From positions 62,001 through 126,000 of the forward strand of contig CAVZSO010000011.1 in NCBI GenBank assembly GCA_963777975.1: DNA of 64,000 nt. Direction: 5' to 3'. Below are positions 37,775 to 48,732 of this stretch, one piece after another (position 1 is the stretch's first letter; each line of letters begins with the position of its first letter). This DNA is from CSP1-4 sp963777975. GTDB lineage: Bacteria; Chloroflexota; Limnocylindria; Limnocylindrales; CSP1-4. Under the pieces are notes generated by a model, which had not been told where the DNA came from, did no database searches, and saw only the letters and a program-made list of their open reading frames with translations. The position numbers and the translations under genes were made by a program.

Positions 37775-38704
37775 CTAGAGGTCGCGGTCGAGCGGGATGC
37801 CGCCGCTCGGGATCCCCGACGACGAGCCCTGCCCTAGGCGATCGAGGTCGCCCTGCCCGAGCGCCTCGGCCAGCACGGCGTCGTCCATGCGCACCGACTC
37901 GGCCGCACCGGGGAACGTGCCGGCGGTGACATCCGCCGACCAGGCGCGGACCGCCTCATCGATGGTCTCGCGCAGATGGGCGTATGGCCGGGCGTGCCGT
38001 GGCACGAAGTCGCCCAGCCCGAGGACGTCGGTGATGACCTGGACCTGTCCGGCGCAGCCGGCGCCGGCACCGATGCCGATGGTCGGGATCTTCAGGCGCT
38101 CCGTGATCGACGTGGCCAGCTGCTCCGGCACCAGCTCCAGGACGATCGAGAAGGCGCCTGCCTCCTGGACCGCCAGCGCGTCGGCCAGCAGGGCTCGGGC
38201 GGCGTCTCGGGTCTTGCCCTGCACGCGGACCTTGCCGATCTGGTGGATGGCCTGCGGCGTCAGGCCGATGTGGCCCATGACCGGGATGCCGGCTTTGACC
38301 ATGGCCTCGATCGTCCGCGCCGACCGCTGTCCGCCTTCGATCTTGACGGCCTGCGCGCCGCCGTCCTGGAGGAAGGCGCCGGCATGGGCCATCGTCTCCT
38401 CGACGGAGACGCCGTAGGTCAGGAACGGCATATCGCCGATGACGAGCGCCCGTCGTGTGCCTCGCACGACGGCGCGCGTGTGATGGAGCATCTCGGCCAT
38501 CGAGACGCGAACCGTCGTCTCGTAGCCCAGCATGACCTGGCCGACCGAGTCGCCGACGAGGATCATCGGGATGCCGGCGTCGTCGACGATGCGGGCGGTC
38601 GGGAAGTCGTAGGCGGTGAGCATCGGGATGCGTTGCCCGTCGGCAAACATCGCCGCGATGTCGCTGATGGTCAGCCGGCGTGGAGAGTCGGCGGTGGCGC
38701 TCAT
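37775..38704 (-). CDS. panB: 3-methyl-2-oxobutanoate hydroxymethyltransferase
   Basis: 309 residues. TIM-barrel motifs: MLTAYDFPTARIVDDAG, LVGDSVGQVMLGYE with the magnesium Asp, FLTYGVSVEET, VKIEGG with the second acid, MGHIGLTPQA and IGIGAGAGCAGQVQV. It makes ketopantoate from 2-oxoisovalerate and methylene-tetrahydrofolate. Its ATG overlaps the coaBC stop by four bases. The C-terminal 25 residues are Gly/Ser-rich beyond the usual end. Confidence 0.96.
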   Translation of the reverse strand: MSATADSPRRLTISDIAAMFADGQRIPMLTAYDFPTARIVDDAGIPMILVGDSVGQVMLGYETTVRVSMAEMLHHTRAVVRGTRRALVIGDMPFLTYGVSVEETMAHAGAFLQDGGAQAVKIEGGQRSARTIEAMVKAGIPVMGHIGLTPQAIHQIGKVRVQGKTRDAARALLADALAVQEAGAFSIVLELVPEQLATSITERLKIPTIGIGAGAGCAGQVQVITDVLGLGDFVPRHARPYAHLRETIDEAVRAWSADVTAGTFPGAAESVRMDDAVLAEALGQGDLDRLGQGSSSGIPSGGIPLDRDL

Positions 38705-40092
38705 GTCGCGCCAGTCTGCGCCGAAGCGTCCCGGGCGTCCAGCAAGGCGACGATCCGATCGAGCAGCCGATCGGCGACCTCGCGCTTGGCGAGGAGCGGC
38801 CACGTCTCCGGATCCGCGCCGGGCGCGATGAGCGTGACCCGGTTGGTCTCCACCGTGAAGCCGGAGCCGGGCTCGCTGACATCATTCGCGACCAGCAGGT
38901 CCACGCGCTTGCGGGTGGCCTTCTCGGCGGCGCGGTCGAGCGACCCCGTCTCGGCAGCAAAGCCGACCAGCACCGGGCGCGGCCGCAGCTGGCCATGCGC
39001 GATGGTCGCAGCTTCGGACAGGATGTCCTCGGTCGGTTCGAGGGCGAGCGTCAGGCCGGCGTCGCGTGTCAGCTTGGAACTCGACGACACCACAGGCCGG
39101 AAGTCGGCCACGGCGGCGGCCATGATCAGCGCATCGGCGCCCGTGAGCGTGGCCAGCACCGCGCGGCGCATCTCGGCGGTCGTCTCGGCGCGCAGGACCG
39201 TGGCTCGGTCCTCGGGGAGCGGCACGCTGACCGTGCCGGCAACGAGCGTCACCCGCGCGCCGCGATCCAGCGCCGCCTCCGCGATGGCCACGCCCATCCG
39301 GCCGCTCGAACGGTTGCCGATGAAGCGGACCGGGTCGATCGGCTCGCTCGTGCCCCCGGCGCTGACCACGATCTTGCGGCCCTCGAGGTCCTGGCCACGA
39401 CCGCCCGTCGACAGCGGTGGTCGGAGGGCGGGGTCGGCGACGCGGATCGTCCGACCGGTCACCGCCGCGACGGCGGCCGCCACGATGGTCGGCGTCTCGG
39501 CCAGGCGCCCACGACCCTCGGCACCCGACGCGAGCGGTCCATCCTCCGGCTCGACGATGGTGTAGCCGAAGCTGCGCAGCGTGTCGGCGTTGGCGCGCGT
39601 GGCCGGGTGCGACCACATCTCGCCATCCATGGCTGGAGCGACGACCACGCGTGCTGCGGTGGCCAGGCAGATCGCAGTCACCACGTCGTCGGCCAGGCCG
39701 GCGGCCATGGCCGCCATCCAGCGTGCGGTGGCCGGCGCGACGATGACGAGGTCGGCGGTGTCGGCGGCCACGATGTGGCCGATGCGCGAGTCGGGCAGCA
39801 GCTCCAATGGATCGAGCTGAACGGCGCGGCGCGTCAGCGTCTCGAGCGTCAGCGGGCCGAGGAATCGGGCCGCTGAGTTGGTCATCGCGGCCTGGACCTC
39901 GGCTCCCGCGGCGACCAGCGCACGAGCCAGCTCGGGTGCCTTGTAGGCGGCGATCGAGCCCGTCACGCCAAGCACGACCAGCCGACCTTCGAGCGGCCGC
40001 GGGCCGCGACGCCCCGGTGCAACGTCGTCCGGGGCGTCCACGTTGGGAGCGCCCGACTCCGCGGGGTCCTGATCCCCCGACGACGGGCTCAT
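38701..40092 (-). CDS. coaBC: Bifunctional phosphopantothenoylcysteine decarboxylase / phosphopantothenate-cysteine ligase
   Basis: 463 residues with both domains. The CoaC part holds VVLGVTGSIAAYKAPEL, GHIVAADTADLVIVAPATA and APAMDGEMW (PXMNXXMW-like). The CoaB part has VSAGGTSEPIDPVRFIGN, NRSSGRMG, AAAVADFRP and FAAETG. It converts 4'-phosphopantothenate to 4'-phosphopantetheine in two steps. An N-terminal extension of about 35 acidic and Pro residues precedes the core. It lies 39 bases after coaX and overlaps panB. Confidence 0.95.
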   Translation of the reverse strand: MSPSSGDQDPAESGAPNVDAPDDVAPGRRGPRPLEGRLVVLGVTGSIAAYKAPELARALVAAGAEVQAAMTNSAARFLGPLTLETLTRRAVQLDPLELLPDSRIGHIVAADTADLVIVAPATARWMAAMAAGLADDVVTAICLATAARVVVAPAMDGEMWSHPATRANADTLRSFGYTIVEPEDGPLASGAEGRGRLAETPTIVAAAVAAVTGRTIRVADPALRPPLSTGGRGQDLEGRKIVVSAGGTSEPIDPVRFIGNRSSGRMGVAIAEAALDRGARVTLVAGTVSVPLPEDRATVLRAETTAEMRRAVLATLTGADALIMAAAVADFRPVVSSSSKLTRDAGLTLALEPTEDILSEAATIAHGQLRPRPVLVGFAAETGSLDRAAEKATRKRVDLLVANDVSEPGSGFTVETNRVTLIAPGADPETWPLLAKREVADRLLDRIVALLDARDASAQTGAT

Positions 40093-40131
40093 GCCGACGT
40101 CGCCGTACTCATGCCCGCATCATGGCGGGGC

Positions 40132-40959
40132 TCACGCCGGGGTCCCGAGCGTGTTGGCTGGTGCGCCGACCTCGGCGTGGAAGAGGACCAGGCCCCGGAT
40201 GGTCAGCGATGGATCGATCGAATCGATGCCGCGGATCTCCTTGGCCCACGCCTCGTTCGACAAGCCGCCGGTCAGGATGACGTGGATGCGGGCGCCGGCC
40301 GGGCTCTGCGCTGCCAGCTCCGCCCGGGTTCGATGAACCAGCTCGTTGACCAGGCCGATATGCCCGATGACGGCGCCGCTCTGCATGGCCGAGATCGTGT
40401 CCCGTCCGATGACCGTGGCCGGGGCGGCGGTGAGCTCGACCCGCGGTAGCAGGGCCGTACCCGAGGACAGCGCGTCGAGCCCCAGCTGGAGCCCGGCGGC
40501 GATGGCGCCACCAAGGTAGCCACCGTCGGCGGCCACGACGTCGAGCGTCGTCGCGGTGCCCAGGTCGACCACGATGGCCGGCATGCCGTACAGACGGCCG
40601 GCGGCGAAGGCGTTGACGATGCGGTCGGCACCCGCGTCGGCGGGCCGGTCGATCCTGACCGGGATGGGCACCGTCTTCGAGCTCGCGTCGAGGAGCGGGA
40701 TGCCGCGGCGGGCGGCGAGATCCGCGGCGGCCGCCGACCAGGCCGGGATGACGCTGGCCATCACGATGGCCTGGACGATGGCCTCGAGCGGCCGGTCCTC
40801 GAGGCCCAGCAGCCGCGCGAGCAGCGCCTCGAGCCCGTCCGCCTTGATGTCGCGGGGCGAGGTGGCGATGCGGCCCTCGCCGATGAACCCGGACGGCTCG
40901 CCGACGTTGGACATGCCGACCGACAGGTTCGTGTTGCCGACGTCCAGGCTGAGGAGCAT
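40132..40959 (-). CDS. coaX: Type III pantothenate kinase
   Basis: 275 residues of the ASKHA fold. PHOSPHATE-1 loop LSLDVGNTNLSVG, the substrate motif GADRIVNAFAAG, PHOSPHATE-2 VVDLGTATTLDVVAADG and the closing LTGGLSNE. It phosphorylates pantothenate, the committed step of CoA synthesis; CoaX enzymes are not inhibited by CoA and need a monovalent cation. The TATCAT box at 40967-40972 ends seven bases before ATG 40959, so the pathway operon can start here independently of the upstream hydrolase. Confidence 0.95.
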   Translation of the reverse strand: MLLSLDVGNTNLSVGMSNVGEPSGFIGEGRIATSPRDIKADGLEALLARLLGLEDRPLEAIVQAIVMASVIPAWSAAAADLAARRGIPLLDASSKTVPIPVRIDRPADAGADRIVNAFAAGRLYGMPAIVVDLGTATTLDVVAADGGYLGGAIAAGLQLGLDALSSGTALLPRVELTAAPATVIGRDTISAMQSGAVIGHIGLVNELVHRTRAELAAQSPAGARIHVILTGGLSNEAWAKEIRGIDSIDPSLTIRGLVLFHAEVGAPANTLGTPA

Positions 40960-40966
40960 GCCCGGG

Positions 40967-40972
40967 ATGATA
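40967..40972 (-). promoter_or_regulatory. Candidate -10 box, leaderless (coaX)
   Basis: On the minus strand TATCAT ends 7 bases before the coaX ATG, without a Shine-Dalgarno between. It would drive coaX-coaBC-panB-panC and the aadA-like gene. Confidence 0.4.
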
Positions 40973-41007
40973 CGCGGGCGCCGCTCGGGCCCGGCGGGTC
41001 GTGCCGG

Positions 41008-42697
41008 TCAGCCCGACGTGGCGGTGACCGGTGGCGGATCGGTCGTCGCCCGCGCTCGGCGCGAGGAAGTCGAGGACCTCGCGGTCGAAGGCGTCGGGGC
41101 GTTCCCACATCGGATTGTGGGCGGCGCCCTCGATGACCACCAGCCGCGAGCCGGGTACGACGGCCACGATCGAGCGCCCGATGCCGATCGGGCAGACCCT
41201 GTCGTGCTCGCCCCATACGACGAGGGTCGGTGCCTGGATCCGGGACAGCTTGGCCCGCCAGTCCGCCCGCAGCAGCTGCGACGTGGCCTCGACGAGGCGG
41301 ATGGGGCCGGAGCGGATGGAGTCCCAGGCGAGCATCGGCAACAGCGACGGAGAGGTCCAGCGTACGGTCCGGATGGGGCCCGTGATGCGGTGCCGGAAGT
41401 GCGGGTCGAGCGAAAGGAAGCCAGCGTCGACCAGCACCAGCCGGTCGACCCGATCGGGGTAGTGGGCGGCCAGGCCGGCGGCGACCAGGCCGCCCATCGA
41501 GTGCCCGATGATGCTGGCGCGCTCGATGCCCAGTCGATCCATCGTCGCGATCAGCTGGGCGGGCGCATCGTCGAGCACGAAGCGAGCCTCGCGCTTCGAG
41601 GCGCCGAAGCCGGGCAGGTCGATGGCATGGACCTTGAACGAGCGTTCGAGCGCCGGGGTGTTGCGCCGCCACCAGAGTGCCGACCCGGCCAAGCCATGGA
41701 GCAGGATGAGCGGCGGGCCCTCGCCGCTGATATCCGAGACGACCGGCCCATGCTGCGACCAGGCCCTGCCGCGGGGCTGGGACGCGGCCAGCTCCTTGCG
41801 CCGATCGTCGGCCAGGGCATCGGCCACGATGACGGCCAGCTTCTGCCGCTCCGCCACGTCCTTGGGGTCGTCGGCCGAGAGCGGCGGGATGACGCGCACG
41901 CGGCCCGGATAGCTGGGCTCGTCGACGATCGCCTCGCCTTCGATGAACGCCCGCACGACGTTGGCCAGCTGGTCGGGATGCGAGAAGTTGATGGCGTGGG
42001 CGGCGCCATCGATGGACACGAGCGACGCCTGCGGCAGCTGCCCGACAGCGAACCGGATGCGCTCCTCGCTGACCAATGGATCCCTGTCCCCCAGCACGAC
42101 CAGCACCGGGATGGTGGCGCTCAGGAAGCGCTCGACGGTCGGGAAGGCGATCATCGAGCGGAAGAGCGACCACGTCTGGAGGATGCCGTAGTGCAGGTAG
42201 TCCCGGACGGCGATGGGCGCCATGCCCAGCGGTTCTCGGAGGCCGGCCAGGGCGAGCTGCCCGACGCCCTTGACGATCGGCCGGTTGTGGGGGCCGCCGG
42301 CGGGCGAGACGAGGATGGCCCGTTCGATGCGATCGGGATGCTGGGCCACGAAGGCGCCCGTGATCGGGCAGCCCAGCGAGTTGCCCAGCAGCGTCGCCTT
42401 GTCGAGCTTGACGTGATCCATGAAGCGCGCGACGGCATCGGCCAGGGCGGGGATGCCGAGCGGGTGTGCGGGATGCTGGCTGCGCCCGAAGCCGGGCAAG
42501 TCGGGGACGTAGGTCTGGTAGAAGGGCGCCAGGCGCGAGGCCGTCGGCAGCAGGTAGGTGCCGCTGATGCCGAAGCCATGGACATGGACGATGGCCGGCG
42601 CGCCGTCAGGCGGCGGGACCGCCGATGCGCGGTAGAAGAAGCGCAGGCCGTCGAGCCGGGTGGTGACATCCCGGAGCGTCGCTGGATCGTCGGCCAT
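41008..42697 (-). CDS. Tandem alpha/beta hydrolase fusion protein (possible frameshift at 3' end)
   Basis: About 560 residues holding two full alpha/beta hydrolase domains. Domain 1 (about 1-275): VHVHGFGISG, PDLPGFGRS, elbow LLGNSLGCP, and His in GAAHAINFSHPDQ. Domain 2 (about 325-560): LILLHGLAGSALWW, IDLPGFGAS, elbow IIGHSMGGL, and His in GAAHNPMWERPD. Both catalytic triads look intact, so two active sites may act in sequence or on a dimeric substrate. The natural end after DFLAPSA appears to need a one-base shift near 41050, with a stop at 41008; otherwise the frame would read straight through coaX, which is not credible. Substrate unknown. Confidence 0.8.
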
Positions 42698-42795
42698 GGC
42701 GACGATCGTGCCACACCGCTGTGAGCGACGTCATCCCGCCGAACGGCCCAGCCGCTCCGCCGTCGTGCCTATTGCCCGGCCTGCGCCGGGGGCGC

Positions 42796-42801
42796 TACGA
42801 T
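42796..42801 (+). promoter_or_regulatory. Candidate -10 box with a short leader
   Basis: TACGAT about 45 bases before the TTG start at 42847. A strong Shine-Dalgarno (GAGGAGG at 42835-42841) sits 5 bases before that TTG, which supports the internal start. Confidence 0.35.
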
Positions 42802-42846
42802 GCCGGAGTCCGGCGGGAGACGCCGCGTATCGTCGAGGAGGGCGCG

Positions 42847-43293
42847 TTGACGCTCGAGCAAGCGGCCAAGTTCTTCGTCAACCATGGCCTGGTCTCGAGC
42901 CGTGCGGACATCCACAACCTCCTCCGGCCGCTGCTCAAGCAGACCGTCGCCTACCGCTACTACCGGTCCGGCGCGATGACCGGACACGGAACCGGCTGGG
43001 TCGAGCGCATCGTGGCCGACGAACCCGAGACCTCGAGCTTCTTCACGCCGCTCTCGATCTGCCTCAACGTCGACTCGTTCGAGCACCTCGAGTTCGAGAC
43101 GCGCCCCGATCAGCTCCTCGTCTACACCCTGGTCCAGGGCGACGAGCGGATCGTCATCGAGTTCGCGCCGGTCCACGCCCCGGTCGACGGCGAGGCGCCG
43201 ATCCAGCAGGTCTTCCGCTTCGCCCCGCCCGACGACTACGTGCAGATGGAGCTCGGAGGCCTCGACAGCCCCGAGGAACCGACGACCCTGTAG
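42847..43293 (+). CDS. Protein of unknown function
   Basis: 148 residues from TTG 42847, chosen for its GAGGAGG ribosome site and because the upstream extension to 42721 is Pro/Arg-rich and lies over the presumed promoter. The protein starts with a helix-turn-helix-like helical part (LEQAAKFFVNHGLVSSRADI) and then strands and acidic loops (SICLNVDSFEHLEFET, then VIEFAPVHAPVDG). No signal, membrane segment or known motif is seen. It is divergent from the tandem hydrolase and convergent with the ABC permease. Confidence 0.55.
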   Translation: MTLEQAAKFFVNHGLVSSRADIHNLLRPLLKQTVAYRYYRSGAMTGHGTGWVERIVADEPETSSFFTPLSICLNVDSFEHLEFETRPDQLLVYTLVQGDERIVIEFAPVHAPVDGEAPIQQVFRFAPPDDYVQMELGGLDSPEEPTTL

Positions 43294-43297
43294 ACGG

Positions 43298-43321
43298 CGG
43301 CTGCTCCCGAGGGAGCTGCCG
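43298..43321. terminator. Hairpin between convergent genes
   Basis: An imperfect 10-bp stem (arms 43298-43307 and 43312-43321, one internal T-T mismatch, 4-base loop) lies between the stop of the unknown gene and the end of the ABC permease gene. It could terminate both directions. Confidence 0.45.
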
Positions 43322-44290
43322 CTATGCCCCGCGTTCGCCCCGGATGTACGGGATGCCCAGCGCGGCCGGTGCCCCGATGCGCTTCCTGGTCGCTTCGCGC
43401 GAGCCGATGATGACCGCCCCGATGACGAGGGCGTAGGGCAACATCCCCAGCAGGTAGGTCAGCGTGTTGTCGAAGAAGATGGGGTTGGGGATGCCGAAGA
43501 AGTCACGCGGCCCCTGGACGTCGAGCAGGAAACGCGTGATCGACGCGAAGAGGTAGCTGCCCAGTGCGGCTCGGATGGGGTCCCAGCGCGCGAAGATGAC
43601 GAGGCCGACGGCGATCCAGCCACGACCGCCGACGGTCAGGTCGCTGAACCAGCCGGGCTGGATGGCGAGCGTGATGCTCGCCCCGGCCAGGCCGGCCAGC
43701 AGGCCGCCGATGAAGACGTAGCCGTAGCGCAGCCGGTAGACGTTGACGCCCATCGCGTCGGCCGCCGTGGGGTACTCGCCGACCGCCCGCAGGTGCAGGC
43801 CCGGTCGGGTGCGGTGGATCCAGTACCAGGCGACCGGCACGAGCAGGTAGCCGAAGTACGCGACCACGCTCTGGTTGGTGAAGAAGATCGGCCCGATGAC
43901 CGGCACCAGTGACAGCCCGGGCACGGTGATCGTCGGTAGCAGGGAGGTCGTGCCAGCCTTCGAGAGCCCCTCGCCCAGGACGCGCGCCAGGCCCACACCG
44001 AGGAGCGTCAGGGCCAGGCCGCTGACGACCTGGTCGGCCTGGAAGTGGATGGTCACGACCCCGTGCAGGAGGCTCAGCAGCCCGCCCGCGATCATGCCCG
44101 TCAGCAGCCCGAGCCATGGGTTCCCGGTGGCCACGACGGTCGAGAACCCGATCACGGCGCCGATGAGCATCATGCCCTCGACGCCCAGGTTCAGGACCCC
44201 GGCGCGCTCGGCGAAGATCTCGCCGATCGACGCGAAGAGGAGGACCGTGCCCGCCGCCACGCCGGCCGAGATGATGATGATGGGGTCCAC
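43322..44290 (-). CDS. ABC transporter permease (BmpA/nucleoside importer type)
   Basis: 322 residues with about 9 membrane segments of the BPD_transp_2 family (branched-chain, ribose and nucleoside importers). The GVLNLGVEGMMLIGA motif near residue 33 and GENPxAA-like VGEYPTAADAMGVNV are typical of the second permease of purine nucleoside (Yuf/Nup-type) transporters. It is two bases from the other permease gene and forms the channel with it. Confidence 0.92.
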   Translation of the reverse strand: MDPIIIISAGVAAGTVLLFASIGEIFAERAGVLNLGVEGMMLIGAVIGFSTVVATGNPWLGLLTGMIAGGLLSLLHGVVTIHFQADQVVSGLALTLLGVGLARVLGEGLSKAGTTSLLPTITVPGLSLVPVIGPIFFTNQSVVAYFGYLLVPVAWYWIHRTRPGLHLRAVGEYPTAADAMGVNVYRLRYGYVFIGGLLAGLAGASITLAIQPGWFSDLTVGGRGWIAVGLVIFARWDPIRAALGSYLFASITRFLLDVQGPRDFFGIPNPIFFDNTLTYLLGMLPYALVIGAVIIGSREATRKRIGAPAALGIPYIRGERGA

Positions 44291-44292
44291 CG

Positions 44293-45461
44293 TCAGACCC
44301 CGACCCGGCGCACGAAGCGCACGCGGTAGCGCAGCAGGACCTCGCTCCCGATGAGCGCGAAGAGGATGATGCCCTGGATCATGGCCGGCACACCGGACGG
44401 CTGGATCTCCCGACCGGCCAGGATCAAGGCGGCGAAGAAGATCGAGGCGATGACCACGCCGAACGGATTGAACTTGGCGATGTAGGCCACGATGATGGCC
44501 GTGAAGCCATAGCCCGGCGAGATGCCCTGCTGCAGGCGATGGATGGTGCCGGCGACCTCGCTCACGCCGGCCAGGCCGGCCAGGCCGCCCGAGACCATGA
44601 AGACGACGATGGTCGCCCGCCCGATGTCGATGCCGGCGTAGCGCGCAGCCGCGGGCGAGTCACCGATGAGGCGGATCTCGTAGCCCCATCGGCTGCGCTT
44701 GAGGATCCACCACACGATCACGGTCGCGATCAGTGCCACGACAAGGCCGGCATGCACGGTCAGGCCGGAGAAGCCCTTGACCTGCTCCGCGAAGTCCGTG
44801 AGGCGCGGCAGCCAGGCGCTGCGCGGGAACTGTGCGGACTGTTGGAAGCCGCCCTCGCTCCATGGCCCGAAGACCCAGAACGTGATCCACAGCGCGGCGA
44901 TGTAGTTGAGCATCAGGGTCACGATGATCTCGTTGACGCCGAGACGCGCCTTGAGGACGCCCGGGATGAGGCCCCACAGCGCGCCCATCGCGAAGCCGGC
45001 CACGAGCATCACGCCGATGAAGAGCGGCGCCGGGGCGTCGGGCGGCAGGACCGGCGCCAGGACGATCGCCGCCGCTCCCCAGGCGCCCATCAGCAGCTGG
45101 CCCTCGGCACCGATGTTCCAGAGCCGCATCCGGAAGGCGAGCGCGCAGGCCAGCCCGGCGAGGATGAGTGGCGTCGCGGTCACCAGCGTGTCGGACATGA
45201 CGCCGATGTCGCCGAACGCCCCGTCGGCGATGTGCACGTAGGCGCGGACCGGGTCGCCGCCGACGAGCGCGATGATCAGGCCGCCGAGGACCAGGGCCAC
45301 GGCGACCGCGCCGATCGTGGCCACCAGTGGCAGCCAGCGTGGGACATCGAGACGCCGTTCGAGGCGCAGCTCGAACGGGCTCAGTGAGCGTGCTCGTCGC
45401 GGTGCCGGGACCACGGGGCGTGCGGTCATCGGGCTCGGCTCCACGTCGGCTCCCGCCTCGT

Positions 45462-45465
<4 letters not shown>
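44293..45465 (-). CDS. ABC transporter permease (BmpA/nucleoside importer type)
   Basis: 390 residues with about ten membrane segments. Recognisable blocks are FRMRLWNIGAEGQLLMGAWGA and IGDSPAAARYAGIDI, shared with the first permease of nucleoside importers. The N-terminal 40 residues are soluble and Pro/Arg-rich. It overlaps the ATPase gene by four bases and lies just before the second permease gene. Confidence 0.92.
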
Positions 45466-47066
<1,601 letters not shown>

Positions 47067-47099
47067 CCCGGGTCGCGGCTCATCGACGGCCGCCGCCGG

Positions 47100-48469
47100 T
47101 CACGCAGCGCGGTGCGCACGTAGCGGGAAGCATCGGGCCCGCACGGCACCGGCCGGACGGGCCCGACCGCTCGAACGTACGGGGCTACGTCGGAGTCGGG
47201 GCCGGCGGGCGTTGATGCCTTCGACGATGCCCTTGGCCAGCCAGTGCATGCAGACCTTGCACGGGTTGGTCGGGGCGCCGGGCGGGAACTGGTCGAGATC
47301 GGCCTGCTCGAGCTTCGCGCCAGCGGCCAGGACCTCGCTGGCGCCGGTGTTGTCCTTGATCGGCCCGCTGAAGACATCGAAGCGGCTCGAAGTGCCGTCG
47401 AGCATCTTGGCCAGCGTGTCCTTGACCTTCTGGACATCCTCGGCCGGCAGGTCCGTGATGCCCTTCTGGGGTGTCTGTCCATCCATGAAGCCGTACAGGC
47501 CCATGGCCTTCGAGTCGGCGTCGAAGTACTCGTAGCCTGCCTTGTAGGTCTTGTCCTTGACCTGCTCGGCGATGCGCTTGTACTCGGGACCCCAGATCCA
47601 GTACGGCGCCGTCAGGCAGGCGTCGACATGGCACGAGCCCGGGTGGTCGTAGGTCACGCCCCACTTGCCCTTCTCCTGGGCGACATCGGCCACGGCCGGC
47701 GTGTCGGCGCCGGTGAAGACGACATCGGCGCCGGCGTCGAAGAGCGAGGCGGCAGCCTCCTTCTCCTTGGCCGGGTCATGCCAGGTGCCGATCCAGCGCA
47801 CGTCCAGGGTGCATTCGGGACAGGTCTGCTTGGCGCCCAGCATGATGGCGTTGCCGAGGCGGATCTCCTCGGGGATCGGGAAGGTGCGCCATGTAACCGA
47901 TCTTGGGGTTGTTGTCCTTCTTGGCCCGCGAGCCGGCGAGCATGCCGGCCAGGTACTTCATGTCCTCGACGGCGCCGAAGAAGTTGCCGAAGTTCTTGCC
48001 GTTCGACTTGTAGCCGGTCGAGATGCAGGAAGGTCTGGTCGGGGAACTCCTCGGCGACCGTGGCCATGGGATCCATGTAGCCGAATGAGGTGCCGATGAT
48101 GAAGTCGAAGCCCTTGCGTGCCAGGCTCCGGAAGGCCTGCTCGGAGGCCGCGTTGTCGAGCACGTTCTCGACGTAGGCGACGTGCGTGCCGGGCAGGTTC
48201 TCGCACAGATACTGGAGGCCTTCGTAATGGGCCTGGCTCCAGCCGCCATCGTCGTGGGGTCCGATGAGGACCATGGCGACGTTGAACTTGCCCTCTTCGA
48301 CGTCAGGGATCTGGAGCTCGGCGCCTTCCGTGGCGGCCGTGCCGGTACCGGCGCATTCGGCCGAGGCACCCGACGCGCTCGGCGCGGGAGAGCCTGCCGG
48401 GGAACAGCCGCTGGCGACCAGGGCGAACGTGCCCAGGAGCGCCGCGAGCCTGACTCGTCGGGACGCCAT
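47100..48469 (-). CDS. BMP-family nucleoside-binding lipoprotein (frameshifted)
   Basis: The substrate-binding component of the ABC importer. From ATG 48469 there is a lipoprotein signal (FALVASGCSPAGS), then a Bmp/Med-type sequence: GPHDDGGWSQAHYEGL, FDFIIGTSFGYMDP, then after a shift near 48025 GYKSNGKNFGNFFGAVED and KIGYMA, and after another near 47888 FPIPEEIRLGNAIMLGAKQ through to GTWHDPAKEKEAAASLFDAGADVVFTG. The gene ends at 47100 in the last frame, or at 47185 if one further shift is allowed (RPPAPTPT). Breaks within such a conserved gene again suggest assembly indels. It likely binds purine nucleosides outside the membrane. Confidence 0.85.
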
Positions 48470-48719
48470 CGAGAATCCTCCTCAACAACCATGTCGACAT
48501 CGGTCGCGCGAGGCACGGCGTTGGTTGACCCGCGCGAGCGGCACGTCCTTCGCCATGGCTCATGAGCGCCCGATGCGGCCCCATCCGCAACGGCGCGATC
48601 CGAACGGCTCCCGGCCCATCCGACGGCGCCCAGTCTAGCCGCTCGAGCCCGGACCGGACGACCGATTCCGCCGCTGGTGCCTCGGTGCATCCGTTGCCTG
48701 AGCGCACCGACGATTCCGG

Positions 48720-48725
48720 TACCAT
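48720..48725 (+). promoter_or_regulatory. Candidate -10 box, leaderless
   Basis: TACCAT ends 7 bases before ATG 48733, with no Shine-Dalgarno. It would start the M16-TPR-ndk transcript. Confidence 0.4.
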
Positions 48726-48732
48726 CCGCGCG

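Noticed and set aside
40109..42697. Reading the tandem hydrolase straight through coaX as one 862-residue protein
   Set aside because: After DFLAPSA the frame becomes Arg/Ala-rich noise and covers the whole of coaX in another frame; a one-base shift gives a natural stop at 41008.
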